From assembly GCA_016178705.1 (NCBI GenBank), contig JACOST010000032.1:62001-126000 (forward strand): a stretch of 64,000 nucleotides of DNA, read 5' to 3'. The notes below the pieces were generated by a model. It was given only the letters and a program-made list of their open reading frames with translations. It did not search any database and was not told where the DNA came from. Of this stretch, positions 55,252 through 63,609 are shown one piece after another. Source of the stretch: Deltaproteobacteria bacterium. Lineage in GTDB: Bacteria; Desulfobacterota; Binatia; HRBIN30; JACQVA1. The translations under genes and the position numbers were made by a program. Every line of letters starts with the position of its first letter. Position 1 is the first letter of the stretch.

Positions 55252-56889
55252 ATGAAGCTTCGGCTCGCGTTTCTCGCAGTCACCATCTGCGCTCACGCCG
55301 CGCTGGCCCAGGAACATCACGCGGCGACCTCCAAACCCGCTATGTTGCTCACAGGACTCGGCTCGCACCACCACGCGATCGCCACCACGAGCAAGCAAGC
55401 GCAGCAGTTCTTCGATCAGGGTCTGACGCTCGCCTTCGGTTTCAATCACGAGGAAGCCATCCGCTCGTTCCACCGCGCAGCCGAACTCGACCCACAGGCC
55501 GCAATGCCGCAGTGGGGCATCGCCTACGCGCTGGGTCCAAACTACAACATGGATGTCGACAAGCAGCACGAGCAAGCCGCCTACGCGGCCGCGCAGAAGG
55601 CGCTCGCACTCGCCGCGAACGGCCCCGAGCACGAGCGCGCCTACATCGAAGCGCTCGCCACGCGCTACTCCAACGATCCCAACGCCGACCTCAAGCCGCT
55701 CAACGTGGCGTACAAGAACGCGATGGCCGAAGTGGCGAAGCGCTACCCCGATGATCTGGACGCGGCCACGATCTATGCGGAAAGCGCGATGATCTTGCGC
55801 CCGTTCAAGCTGTGGAACCCCGATGGCACGCCGGCCGAAGGAACCGAGGAGATCGTCGCGGTGCTCGAAGTGGTGCTGCGCCGAGATCCAGATCATCCCG
55901 GGGCCAATCACTTTTACATTCACGCGGTCGAGGCATCACCGCACCCTGAGCGCGCCCTCCCCAGCGCCAAGCGGCTCGAAACTGCCGTGCCCGCCGCCGG
56001 CCACCTCGTCCACATGCCGTCACACATCTACATGCGCACCGGCTACTACCGCGACGCCGCCGCCAGCAACGCCGCCGCCGTGGCCGCCGACCGAGCGTAT
56101 CTGCGCACCGTGACGTCCGACGTTCACATGTATCCGCTGATGTACTTCAGCCACAACATCCACTTCCTGGCGTTCGCCAGCGCGATGGCGGGACGCCGCA
56201 GCGACGCGATCGCCGCCGCCAAGGAACTCTATCCCGTCATCAGTCCCAACGCTGTTGAGCTAGCGGGACTGATCGACCCCCTAATTGCGACCCGCTTCCT
56301 CATTCCTCTCCGGTTCCGGGACTGGAAGGAGGTGCTGCGCGCGCCCGAGCCGGATGCAAAGCTCGCCGGCGCTCACGGGATGTGGCACTTCGCCCGCGGC
56401 GTGGCTCGATTGGGGATGGGCGATGCCGCCGCGGCGGAACAAGAACGAGCAGCACTCGATACCGCGCGCCAGACCCTGCCCGACGGTGCCGGCTTCGGCT
56501 TCAGCACTGCCGCCGATATCTTGAACCTGGCCGCTGCGGCGTTCGATGCCCGTCTGGCTGCCACGAACGGCGATAGAAACGCGGCGATCGTCAATTGGCA
56601 GAAAGCAGTCGTCATCGAGGATGGCCTCGCATACAACGAACCGGCCGACTGGTACTATCCGGTGCGCGAGTCGCTCGGCGGTGCGCTGCTGCGCGATGGA
56701 CAATACGCTGAGGCCGAGCAGGTGTTTCGTGCTGACCTCGAGCGCAACCCGCGCAACCCGCGCTCACTCTTGGGGCTTTCGGAAGCCTTGAAGGCGCAAC
56801 ACAAGACGGCCGCCGCCGACACGGTGCACGCAGAGTTTGAGCTCGCGTGGAAGAACGCCGACACCAGGTTGGGCAGCGACGATCTGTAG
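55252..56889 (+). CDS. Secreted TPR-repeat protein
   Basis: A 545-residue protein with signal peptide MKLRLAFLAVTICAHAALAQ and a His-rich mature start (EHHAATS..GSHHHAIATTS). TPR units are visible around FFDQGLTLAFGFNHEEAIRSFHRAAELDPQAAMPQWGIAYALG and ESLGGALLRDGQYAEAEQVFRADLERNPRNPRSLLGLSEAL. Conserved blocks such as LVHMPSHIYMRTGYYRDAA match a widespread bacterial TPR family of unknown role. GGGAGG lies 5 nt upstream of the ATG. The His clusters could bind metal (inference). Confidence 0.87.
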   Translation: MKLRLAFLAVTICAHAALAQEHHAATSKPAMLLTGLGSHHHAIATTSKQAQQFFDQGLTLAFGFNHEEAIRSFHRAAELDPQAAMPQWGIAYALGPNYNMDVDKQHEQAAYAAAQKALALAANGPEHERAYIEALATRYSNDPNADLKPLNVAYKNAMAEVAKRYPDDLDAATIYAESAMILRPFKLWNPDGTPAEGTEEIVAVLEVVLRRDPDHPGANHFYIHAVEASPHPERALPSAKRLETAVPAAGHLVHMPSHIYMRTGYYRDAAASNAAAVAADRAYLRTVTSDVHMYPLMYFSHNIHFLAFASAMAGRRSDAIAAAKELYPVISPNAVELAGLIDPLIATRFLIPLRFRDWKEVLRAPEPDAKLAGAHGMWHFARGVARLGMGDAAAAEQERAALDTARQTLPDGAGFGFSTAADILNLAAAAFDARLAATNGDRNAAIVNWQKAVVIEDGLAYNEPADWYYPVRESLGGALLRDGQYAEAEQVFRADLERNPRNPRSLLGLSEALKAQHKTAAADTVHAEFELAWKNADTRLGSDDL

Positions 56890-56931
56890 CCATCGGCCGT
56901 CGTTCAGGTCTTCATCAAGCGAGCTTCGATC

Positions 56932-59640
56932 ATGCCCGCGCCAACCAGCGATCCCGCCGGCTTCCGCGCGTACAGCGCCGAAGCCATTCTGCGTGACGGC
57001 AGCTCGATTCACATTCGCGCGCTGAGGCCGAGTGACAAGGCGCTGCTGATCGAACACTTTCAGCAGTTGAGTCCGCGCTCGGTGTACTTCCGCTTCTTTG
57101 GCGCGAAGAAGCGCCTCACCGATGCCGAGTTGGCGCGCTTCACCGAGCTCGATTTCGCGCGCAATGCCGCATTGGTAGCCGTCCGCCGCGATGGTGGATG
57201 CGAATTGCTAATCGGCGTTGGCCGCTATTCGAGTAGCGCGGTGGCACACCGCGCCGAAGTCGCATTCGCCGTACTGGACAAGTATCAGGGTCGCGGGGTC
57301 GGCACGCTGCTGCTCGAACACCTCGTGCCGATCGCCCGCGCCAATGGCATCACCGAGTTCGAAGCCGATGTGCTCGGCGAGAACAACCAAATGCTGCAGG
57401 TCTTCGCGGCCAGCGGCTTTACGGTGAAGCGCTCGATTGAAGCCGGCGTGTTCCATGTCGTGTTTGCGACCACTGAGACCGAACAGTTTCTTGCCGCCAG
57501 CCAGCAGCGCGAGCGGCGAGCGGCGGCGCAGAGCATCCGCACATTTCTGCAGCCGCGTTCCGTGGCGGTGGTCGGCGCCTCGCGCAGCCCCGGGTCGATC
57601 GGTGCGGCACTGGTTGCGAACCTCAAACGCGACGGGTTCGCCGGACCGATCTATCCGGTGAATCCCAGCGCCGCCGAGATCGACGGCCTCACCACCTATC
57701 CAACCGTCAGCGCGATCGGCGCGCCGGTCGACCTTGTGCTCATCGCCGTGCCCGCAGCGGCCGTGGAAGCGGCGGTAGCCGATTGCGCGCGCGCCGGCAC
57801 GCGTGGGGTGGTGGTAATCTCGTCGGGCTTCGCCGAGGCGTCGGCGGCGGGGCGCGAAGCGCAACGGCGCTTGACCGAATTCGTCCGCGGCTCCGGCATG
57901 CGCATGGTGGGCCCGAACTGCATGGGCGTACTCAACACCGATCCGGCCATTTCACTCAACGGCACGTTCGCCCCGGTCTGGCCGCCCGCCGGTAACATCG
58001 GCATGTCTTCGCAGAGCGGCGCCCTCGGCCTCGCTATTCTCGACTACGCACGCACGCGCAACTTGGGCATGTCGACCTTCGTCTCGGTAGGCAACAAGGC
58101 CGACGTATCGAGCAACGATCTGCTCGCGTACTGGGCGGAAGATCCCCGCACCGATGTCATCGTGCTGTACCTGGAGAGTTTCGGAAACCCGCGCAAATTT
58201 GCGCGCGTCGCTCCTGAGGTCGCACGCCACAAACCAATCGTCGCCGTGAAATCGGGCCGCTCCGCCGCCGGCACGCGCGCGGCATCGAGCCATTCGGCCG
58301 CACTCGCCAATCTCGATGTCGCCGTTGACGCCCTGTTCGAGCAAGCCGGCGTCATCCGCACGGCGACGCTCGAAGATCTCTTCGACGTGCTGGCGTTGCT
58401 TTCGACCCAGCCTTTGCCACCGAGTCGGCGGGTCGGCGTGGTGACCAACGCGGGCGGCCCCGGCATACTACTCGCCGATGCCTGCGAAGCGCACGGATTG
58501 CAGCTTCCCCAGTTGTCGGCCGAAACCGTGATGAGTCTGCGCACGTTCCTGCCCGCGCATGCGGGCTACGCCAACCCAATCGACATGACCGCGTCGGCGA
58601 CGCCGGAACAGTACGCGCGGGCGATCGAGTTGATCGGCAGCGACGCGGCGGTCGATGCGCTGGTCGTGATCTACATTCCACCGATGGTCACGCAGCCGGA
58701 GGAAGTGGCAACCGCCATCGCCCGCGCGGCCGGCGCCGTTCCGGCGGCGAAGCCGATTCTGACCGTATTCATCTCGTCGCAAGGGGCGCCGCCGATGCTC
58801 AGCACCGGACCGCGCGGTCGCCTGCCGTCGTACAGCTTTCCGGAAAACGCAGCGCTCGCGTTAGCAGCCGTTGAACGCTACGCACGCTGGCGCGAGCGGC
58901 CACGCGGAACGCCGCTCACCCTCGATCCGTTCGCGCAAAGCGCCGTCCGTGCCGTGGTCGATCGCGTGCTCGTGCAGGCCGACGGACCCACGTGGCTGGA
59001 GCCGAAGGACCTTGCCACGGTGCTGCGCGCGGTCGGTATCGAGTGCGCGGCGAGCGAACAGACCACGGTCGCCGACGCACTCGCAACCGCCAGCCGCATG
59101 GGCTATCCGCTGGTCGCCAAGGCAATCGCCCCCAGCGTTGTACACAAGAGCGACGTCGGCGGCGTCATCATGGGACTACATTCCGCCAAGGCGGTCGCAG
59201 TGGCGGTGCGGACGCTGGATGAGCGCATGCGCACAATCGGCGCACCGCTCGATGGCGTACTGCTCCAGCGCGAAGTGCCCGGCGGAATCGAAGCGTTGGT
59301 CGGCGTCACCACCGATCCTATTTTCGGACCGCTGGTGGTCTGCGGCATGGGCGGGGTGTTGGTGGAACTGCTACACGACGTGTCGTTTCACCTAACTCCG
59401 GTCAGCGACATCGATGCCGTCGAGATGATCGGCAAGCTGCGCGCGCGCCCGTTGCTCGACGGCTACCGCGGCGCGCCGGCCGGCGATCGCGACGCGCTTG
59501 CCGGCGTGATCCAGCGTATTTCAGCACTGGTGGAACTGGTACCGGAGCTGCGCGAACTCGACCTCAATCCGATCAAAGTGCTCCCGCCCGGTCAGGGCGC
59601 GATCGTCGTCGATGCCCGCATGCGCATTCAACCCGGCTGA
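56932..59640 (+). CDS. GNAT acetyltransferase fused to NDP-forming acyl-CoA synthetase (Pat-like)
   Basis: A 902-residue fusion. Residues 15-180 are a GNAT domain (IHIRALRPSDKALLIEHFQQLSPRSVYFRFFG, acetyl-CoA loop DKYQGRGVGTLLLEHL). From about 205 comes the acyl-CoA synthetase (NDP-forming) alpha part with CoA-binding fold (RSVAVVGASRSPGSIGAALVANL, MVGPNCMGVLN, SSQSGALGLAILDYA), then the ATP-grasp-like beta part (YPLVAKAIAPSVVHKSDVGGVIMGL, ELDLNPIKVLPPG). This layout is that of Pat-type protein acetyltransferases, in which the synthetase half is often inactive. Here the region of the phospho-His still reads ASSHSAALA, so activity of that half is possible. Confidence 0.93.
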   Translation: MPAPTSDPAGFRAYSAEAILRDGSSIHIRALRPSDKALLIEHFQQLSPRSVYFRFFGAKKRLTDAELARFTELDFARNAALVAVRRDGGCELLIGVGRYSSSAVAHRAEVAFAVLDKYQGRGVGTLLLEHLVPIARANGITEFEADVLGENNQMLQVFAASGFTVKRSIEAGVFHVVFATTETEQFLAASQQRERRAAAQSIRTFLQPRSVAVVGASRSPGSIGAALVANLKRDGFAGPIYPVNPSAAEIDGLTTYPTVSAIGAPVDLVLIAVPAAAVEAAVADCARAGTRGVVVISSGFAEASAAGREAQRRLTEFVRGSGMRMVGPNCMGVLNTDPAISLNGTFAPVWPPAGNIGMSSQSGALGLAILDYARTRNLGMSTFVSVGNKADVSSNDLLAYWAEDPRTDVIVLYLESFGNPRKFARVAPEVARHKPIVAVKSGRSAAGTRAASSHSAALANLDVAVDALFEQAGVIRTATLEDLFDVLALLSTQPLPPSRRVGVVTNAGGPGILLADACEAHGLQLPQLSAETVMSLRTFLPAHAGYANPIDMTASATPEQYARAIELIGSDAAVDALVVIYIPPMVTQPEEVATAIARAAGAVPAAKPILTVFISSQGAPPMLSTGPRGRLPSYSFPENAALALAAVERYARWRERPRGTPLTLDPFAQSAVRAVVDRVLVQADGPTWLEPKDLATVLRAVGIECAASEQTTVADALATASRMGYPLVAKAIAPSVVHKSDVGGVIMGLHSAKAVAVAVRTLDERMRTIGAPLDGVLLQREVPGGIEALVGVTTDPIFGPLVVCGMGGVLVELLHDVSFHLTPVSDIDAVEMIGKLRARPLLDGYRGAPAGDRDALAGVIQRISALVELVPELRELDLNPIKVLPPGQGAIVVDARMRIQPG

Positions 59641-59663
59641 TGGCGGATCGCGTATGGCAGATA

Positions 59664-59705
59664 GCTGATGGCTGATCGCCTACTGCCCACTGCCTACTGC
59701 CTACT
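59664..59705. repeat. Heptamer tandem repeat that supplies a stop codon
   Basis: Six 7-nt units in register (GCTGATG, GCTGATC, GCCTACT, GCCCACT, GCCTACT, GCCTACT). The TAG stop of the leftward gene at 59694-59696 is inside this run. Same family as 6225-6252. Confidence 0.87.
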
Positions 59706-60149
59706 AATCCCTTCCACCCGCACCGGCACTCCGGCTCCGATCTGCGATCCCACCCAGCTCGCCAGCCACGCACGCCAGTACTTCTGGCGCATGAGGTCGA
59801 TCACGCGCTGCGCTGCGGCGGGATCGGTGATGACGATGGCGCGGCCGCGCAGCTTCGTCCCGGCGATGTCGAGCGCCACCTCGGGATGATGCTTCACATT
59901 TACCAGCCATCCCTTGCGGGCGTTCTTGCCCGCTTGCACGAGCAGGTGGTCGCCCTCGACGACGAACCAAATCTCGGCGACGCGTTGCTGGCCGCTCTTG
60001 CGCCCAGTGGTCGTGAGCTTGAGAGTCTTCGCGTTCGCAACAGCAGCCAGAGTCGTCGACAGGTCGGCCATTGGTTCTCCCCACGCGGGCGCGACCAGAG
60101 CGAGCACCCCGCACAACGTCAGCCAAGCGCGATTCCGAACGTGATCCAT
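59694..60149 (-). CDS. DUF385/deazaflavin-dependent nitroreductase-like small protein
   Basis: A 151-residue protein with an N-terminal hydrophobic signal (RAWLTLCGVLALVAPAWG), then TLKLTTTGRKSGQQRVAEIWFVVEGDHLLVQAGKNARKGWLVNVKHHPEVALDI, the pattern of the split-barrel F420H2-dependent reductase family. A signal-like start is unusual for a cofactor-dependent cytoplasmic enzyme; the real start may be the internal MADLSTTL. The last residues ISRQ and the stop come from a heptamer repeat. Catalytic activity and cofactor are unproven. Confidence 0.75.
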   Translation of the reverse strand: MDHVRNRAWLTLCGVLALVAPAWGEPMADLSTTLAAVANAKTLKLTTTGRKSGQQRVAEIWFVVEGDHLLVQAGKNARKGWLVNVKHHPEVALDIAGTKLRGRAIVITDPAAAQRVIDLMRQKYWRAWLASWVGSQIGAGVPVRVEGISRQ

Positions 60150-60425
60150 GGTGCGCCAGTTTAGTCGGTTGCCGTGCCGACACAACCGGCGTAACCGTGT
60201 TCTCCGCGGTGCGACTGTGCTCAAGAAGGCCCTCGATACGTTCGCGTCGCTCACACTCGGGCAAGCGGATTTTGGCAAGCCCTGAAGAACACAGCCGCTT
60301 CCCCGAGTAGCCGCACTGAGTAGAAGCCGAAGGCTTCGTATCGAAGGGCAGCGTATCGAGGGGCTCCTTCTCGCCCAGAGCCTCTCGCTACTGACAGCGA
60401 CGCCTGCGGCTGGTAGCGTCGCCCC
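60150..60425. other. Intergenic region carrying repeat C remnants
   Basis: 276 bp between divergent genes. It holds a full repeat C copy (60296-60368) and a degenerate inverted partner (60229-60262). No gene or clear promoter is visible. Confidence 0.55.
60296..60368. repeat. Repeat family C, copy 3
   Basis: Starts GCTTCCCCGAGTAGCC, contains the hairpin GAAGCCGAAGGCTTC and ends GCGTATCGAGGGGCTCC; same orientation as the copy at 51907. A short inverted partial copy (CCCTCGATACG...ACTCGGGC) lies at 60229-60262. Confidence 0.85.
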
Positions 60426-62963
60426 GTGCCCGTGTCCATCGATGACCGCTTTACCGCCAGCGCCGCCGGCGCGTTGCGCGCGGCCATCGCCGACGCCGGC
60501 GGCAACGAGGTGTTCCTGCTCGCCACGCTCGACGACCACGCGCGTGTGGCGTCGGTGCGCGTGCTCGCGCGCGGTAACCGGCACGCGGTACCGGCCCTGC
60601 TGCAAGTCCCTCGGCCCGGCGAGGTCGTGGTGCACAACCATCCGAGCGGCGAACTCGTCCCGTCCGATGAGGATCTGGCGATCGCGTCGGCGCTCGGCAA
60701 CAACGGCGTCGGGGCCTACATCGTCAACAACGCCGCCACCGATCTGTACGTTGTCGTCGAACCGCACCGGGCGCCGGTGGCCGCGCGCATCGCGATCAAC
60801 GAGACCAGTGCGCGGCTAGCGCCTGGCGGCACCATCGCGACCGCGCTCGCCGGCTATGAGCATCGGGCCCAACAATTGCGCATGCTCGAAGCGGTGGTCA
60901 CCGCGTTCAACGACGGCACCACGCTGACCGTCGAAGCCGGCACTGGCACCGGCAAATCGCTCGCCTACCTGCTGCCCGCAATCGAATGGAGCCTGCAGAA
61001 CCGCGAGCGAGTCGTCATCTCGACGCACACGATCAACTTGCAGGAACAACTCATCAACAAAGATCTCCCGCTCCTCACACAGCAGAACGGACTCGCCTGC
61101 ACCACCGCGCTGGTCAAAGGCCGGGGCAACTACCTCTGCCGGCGCAAAGCCGCGCAGGTAGAGGCACAGGGTGCACAACTGATCGAGGACGATCAGCAGC
61201 GCGAGCTGCAGGATCTGCTCGCGTGGGCCAAGCGCACCAAAGACGGCAGCCTCAGCGATCTCGCGGTGCGCCCGCGGCGTGAGGTATGGGAGCACGTCGT
61301 GTCGGAGAACGACAACTGTCTGCGCGCGCGCTGCCCGTTCTACTCGACGTGCTTCTTCTACAGCGCGCGCCGGGCGGCGGCGCAAGCCGACATCATCGTC
61401 GCCAATCATCACTTGCTGATGGCCGACTTGGCGCTGCGCGAGGAGATCAGCAGCTACACGCAGAACGCGGTGCTGCCGCCGGCGCGGCGGGTGATCATCG
61501 ACGAAGCGCATCACCTGGAGGACGTCGCCACCAACTATTTTGGAAGCCGCCTGAGCTACGCTGCCATAGAACGGACGTTCGGCCGCCTGCGCAGTCAGAA
61601 GCACCCGACCAAGGGCGTGTTGCCAGCGCTGATCATGGCGCTCGAATCCATTGACGGACCAGATGACGTGCCGTCAGCGCAAGGCGCGGTGCGCTGGATC
61701 GAGCACCGGCTGATACCCGCACGCGAGAGCCTGCTCGTCGACGCCGAGCAGTGCTTCACCGAGTTAATGAGCGGCTTGGAGGACGTGCTTGAGCGCCCGC
61801 TCGCCGCCGGCACCGACGAGAAGCTGCGCATCGTCCCGGAGTTTCGCGCCCTCCCCTACTGGAGCACGTTGGAGCGCGCACTCACACGCCTCGGCTCTGC
61901 GCTCGGTGACTACGCGACCGACTTCGCCGGCGTGACCGAACGAGTCGAGCAACTCTCCGACGAAGCCGGCAAGCAAGTGCTGTTTCTCACCACCGAGCTG
62001 CGGGCGTTGCAGGGACGCATCGCCGGCTTCGGCGCCGCCCTACTCGAATTTATCGGCGAGGATGAGAACACCTGCCGCTGGATCGAGGTGCGGCAGCGAC
62101 CGCGCGTTGGAAAAGCCATCGCCTTTCACAGCGCACCAATCGCGGTCGGGCCGCTGCTGCGCAAAGCGCTGTTCGAACAGTTTCCGACGGTCGTCTTGAC
62201 CTCGGCGACGCTCGCCGTCGATCGGCGCTTCGACTACCTGCACGACCGACTGGGACTCAACGCACTCTCCGATCGCGATCGTGTGCTCACGCTGCAGTTG
62301 GACTCGCCGTTCGATTTTGCGCGGCAGGCGATCCTGGCTGTCCCGCGTGACCTCCCCGAGCCGACCGATCCCGGCTACGAAGCGGCCACCCACGAAACCA
62401 TCGCCGAGATCGTGCGCGCGACGCAGGGCGGCACGTTCGTCTTGTTCACCGCGTATGGCGCGCTCAACCGCGCGGTCGCCGCGCTCGGCTCGACGCTCAG
62501 TGCGCAGGGGTTCACCGTGCTGACGCAGGGGGAGACCGACCGGCAACTCTTGCTGAGCCGCTTCGTCGCCGATCCGCGCGCGGTATTATTCGCCACTGAC
62601 AGCTTCTGGGAAGGTGTCGATGTACGCGGCGATGCCCTGCGCTGCGTGGTCATCACCCGTCTTCCGTTTCGTGTCCCCACCGAGCCGATCGAGCAAGCCC
62701 GTGTCGAAGCCATCACCGCCCGCGGCGGCAACGCGTTCAACGAGCAGACCGTGCCGCAAGCGGCGATCAAGTTGAAGCAAGGGTTCGGACGATTGATCCG
62801 GAGCCGTACCGATCGTGGCGCGGTCGTCCTGCTCGACAGCCGTGTCGTCCGCAAACGCTACGGCCGCGTGTTTCTCGATTCGTTGCCGCCCGCTCGGCGG
62901 CTGATTGGCGATCGGCAGGCCGTGTACACGACGTTGCGACACTTCTTCGCGCAACCAACGTGA
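60426..62963 (+). CDS. DinG/XPD-like Fe-S helicase with N-terminal RadC/JAMM domain
   Basis: An 845-residue fusion. Residues 1-125 are a JAB/MPN-like domain with a complete JAMM pattern: E28, H70-N-H72 and S80-x2-D83 (VVHNHPSGELVPSDED), as in RadC. The rest is a DinG-family superfamily 2 helicase: Walker A EAGTGTGKSLAYLLP, Fe-S cysteines in GNYLC, NDNC, LRARC and FYSTC, the DEAH box in VIIDEAHHLED, and late motifs TSATL, ATDSFWEGVDVRG and QGFGRLIRS. DinG unwinds damaged or R-loop DNA 5' to 3'. The JAMM domain could cleave a protein or act as a binding module. Start GTG at 60426; another GTG lies two codons later. Confidence 0.92.
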   Translation: MPVSIDDRFTASAAGALRAAIADAGGNEVFLLATLDDHARVASVRVLARGNRHAVPALLQVPRPGEVVVHNHPSGELVPSDEDLAIASALGNNGVGAYIVNNAATDLYVVVEPHRAPVAARIAINETSARLAPGGTIATALAGYEHRAQQLRMLEAVVTAFNDGTTLTVEAGTGTGKSLAYLLPAIEWSLQNRERVVISTHTINLQEQLINKDLPLLTQQNGLACTTALVKGRGNYLCRRKAAQVEAQGAQLIEDDQQRELQDLLAWAKRTKDGSLSDLAVRPRREVWEHVVSENDNCLRARCPFYSTCFFYSARRAAAQADIIVANHHLLMADLALREEISSYTQNAVLPPARRVIIDEAHHLEDVATNYFGSRLSYAAIERTFGRLRSQKHPTKGVLPALIMALESIDGPDDVPSAQGAVRWIEHRLIPARESLLVDAEQCFTELMSGLEDVLERPLAAGTDEKLRIVPEFRALPYWSTLERALTRLGSALGDYATDFAGVTERVEQLSDEAGKQVLFLTTELRALQGRIAGFGAALLEFIGEDENTCRWIEVRQRPRVGKAIAFHSAPIAVGPLLRKALFEQFPTVVLTSATLAVDRRFDYLHDRLGLNALSDRDRVLTLQLDSPFDFARQAILAVPRDLPEPTDPGYEAATHETIAEIVRATQGGTFVLFTAYGALNRAVAALGSTLSAQGFTVLTQGETDRQLLLSRFVADPRAVLFATDSFWEGVDVRGDALRCVVITRLPFRVPTEPIEQARVEAITARGGNAFNEQTVPQAAIKLKQGFGRLIRSRTDRGAVVLLDSRVVRKRYGRVFLDSLPPARRLIGDRQAVYTTLRHFFAQPT

Positions 62964-63025
62964 GCATCTGTTTGGAGGATGGGCCCGCCCTCCTCGCGCA
63001 GCCCATGGTGTGCTACTTTACGCCC

Positions 63026-63256
63026 ATGCCGCTTTCGCAAAGCGAGCGTGAGTTCATGCAACGGCTCGGCGAATACAAGCGCGCGTCGCACGACGAAGCC
63101 GCGGCGCAACATCGCGCGCTGCCGTTGGCCGAACGCTTGCGGCGGAGTTGGACCCTGTACGTCACCTCCCGTGCGGAAGCCAACGTGACGTCGGAGGGTG
63201 ACGATCCGGCAGGCTTCTATCAACTCGCGCGCTCGCGTGGTCTCTACCGCCCATGA
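63026..63256 (+). CDS. Small hypothetical protein
   Basis: 76 residues, charged and probably helical (PLSQSEREFMQRLGEYKRASHDEAAAQHRALPLAERLRRSW...DDPAGFYQLARSRGLYRP). A GTG at 62960, overlapping the helicase stop as GTGA, would add 22 residues that look less conserved. I do not recognise the family. The E/Q/R-rich helix resembles small regulatory or binding proteins, but no function can be claimed. Confidence 0.6.
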   Translation: MPLSQSEREFMQRLGEYKRASHDEAAAQHRALPLAERLRRSWTLYVTSRAEANVTSEGDDPAGFYQLARSRGLYRP

Positions 63257-63372
63257 GCGAGCCGGTCACCGCATAGACTCGCTCTCCTCAAGGTCACATA
63301 CACAGCATCCGCGTCGCACCGGCAACGCAATCCGTGTAGCAACCCACCCCCTGCCCTGCTAAATGCACTCAC

Positions 63373-63609
63373 ATGCTGAAGGCCGTCACGCTCGCCGAGA
63401 TCGAGAAGATTTTCACCGTCATCGAACGCCACGGACTGTCACGCGAGGCGGTGGTGATCCCGCTGCGGCCGGCGGCGCCCGGCACGGTGAACATGCTGGC
63501 GAATGGAAAGTTGGAGATCGTCGTCGACAGCCAGGTGCCGATCGACGACTGGCTCGCCACGCTCGATGCGAACATCACGGCGTTGATGGCGGAGGATGGA
63601 AAGCGATGA
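63373..63609 (+). CDS. Small hypothetical protein upstream of the carboxypeptidase
   Basis: 78 residues, mixed alpha/beta by eye (MLKAVTLAEIEKIFTVIERHGL, then GTVNMLANGKLEIVVDSQVPIDDWLATLDANI). No family recognised. Its stop overlaps the start of the D,D-carboxypeptidase gene as ATGA, so it is translated as a real gene and may be functionally linked to it. Confidence 0.65.
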   Translation: MLKAVTLAEIEKIFTVIERHGLSREAVVIPLRPAAPGTVNMLANGKLEIVVDSQVPIDDWLATLDANITALMAEDGKR

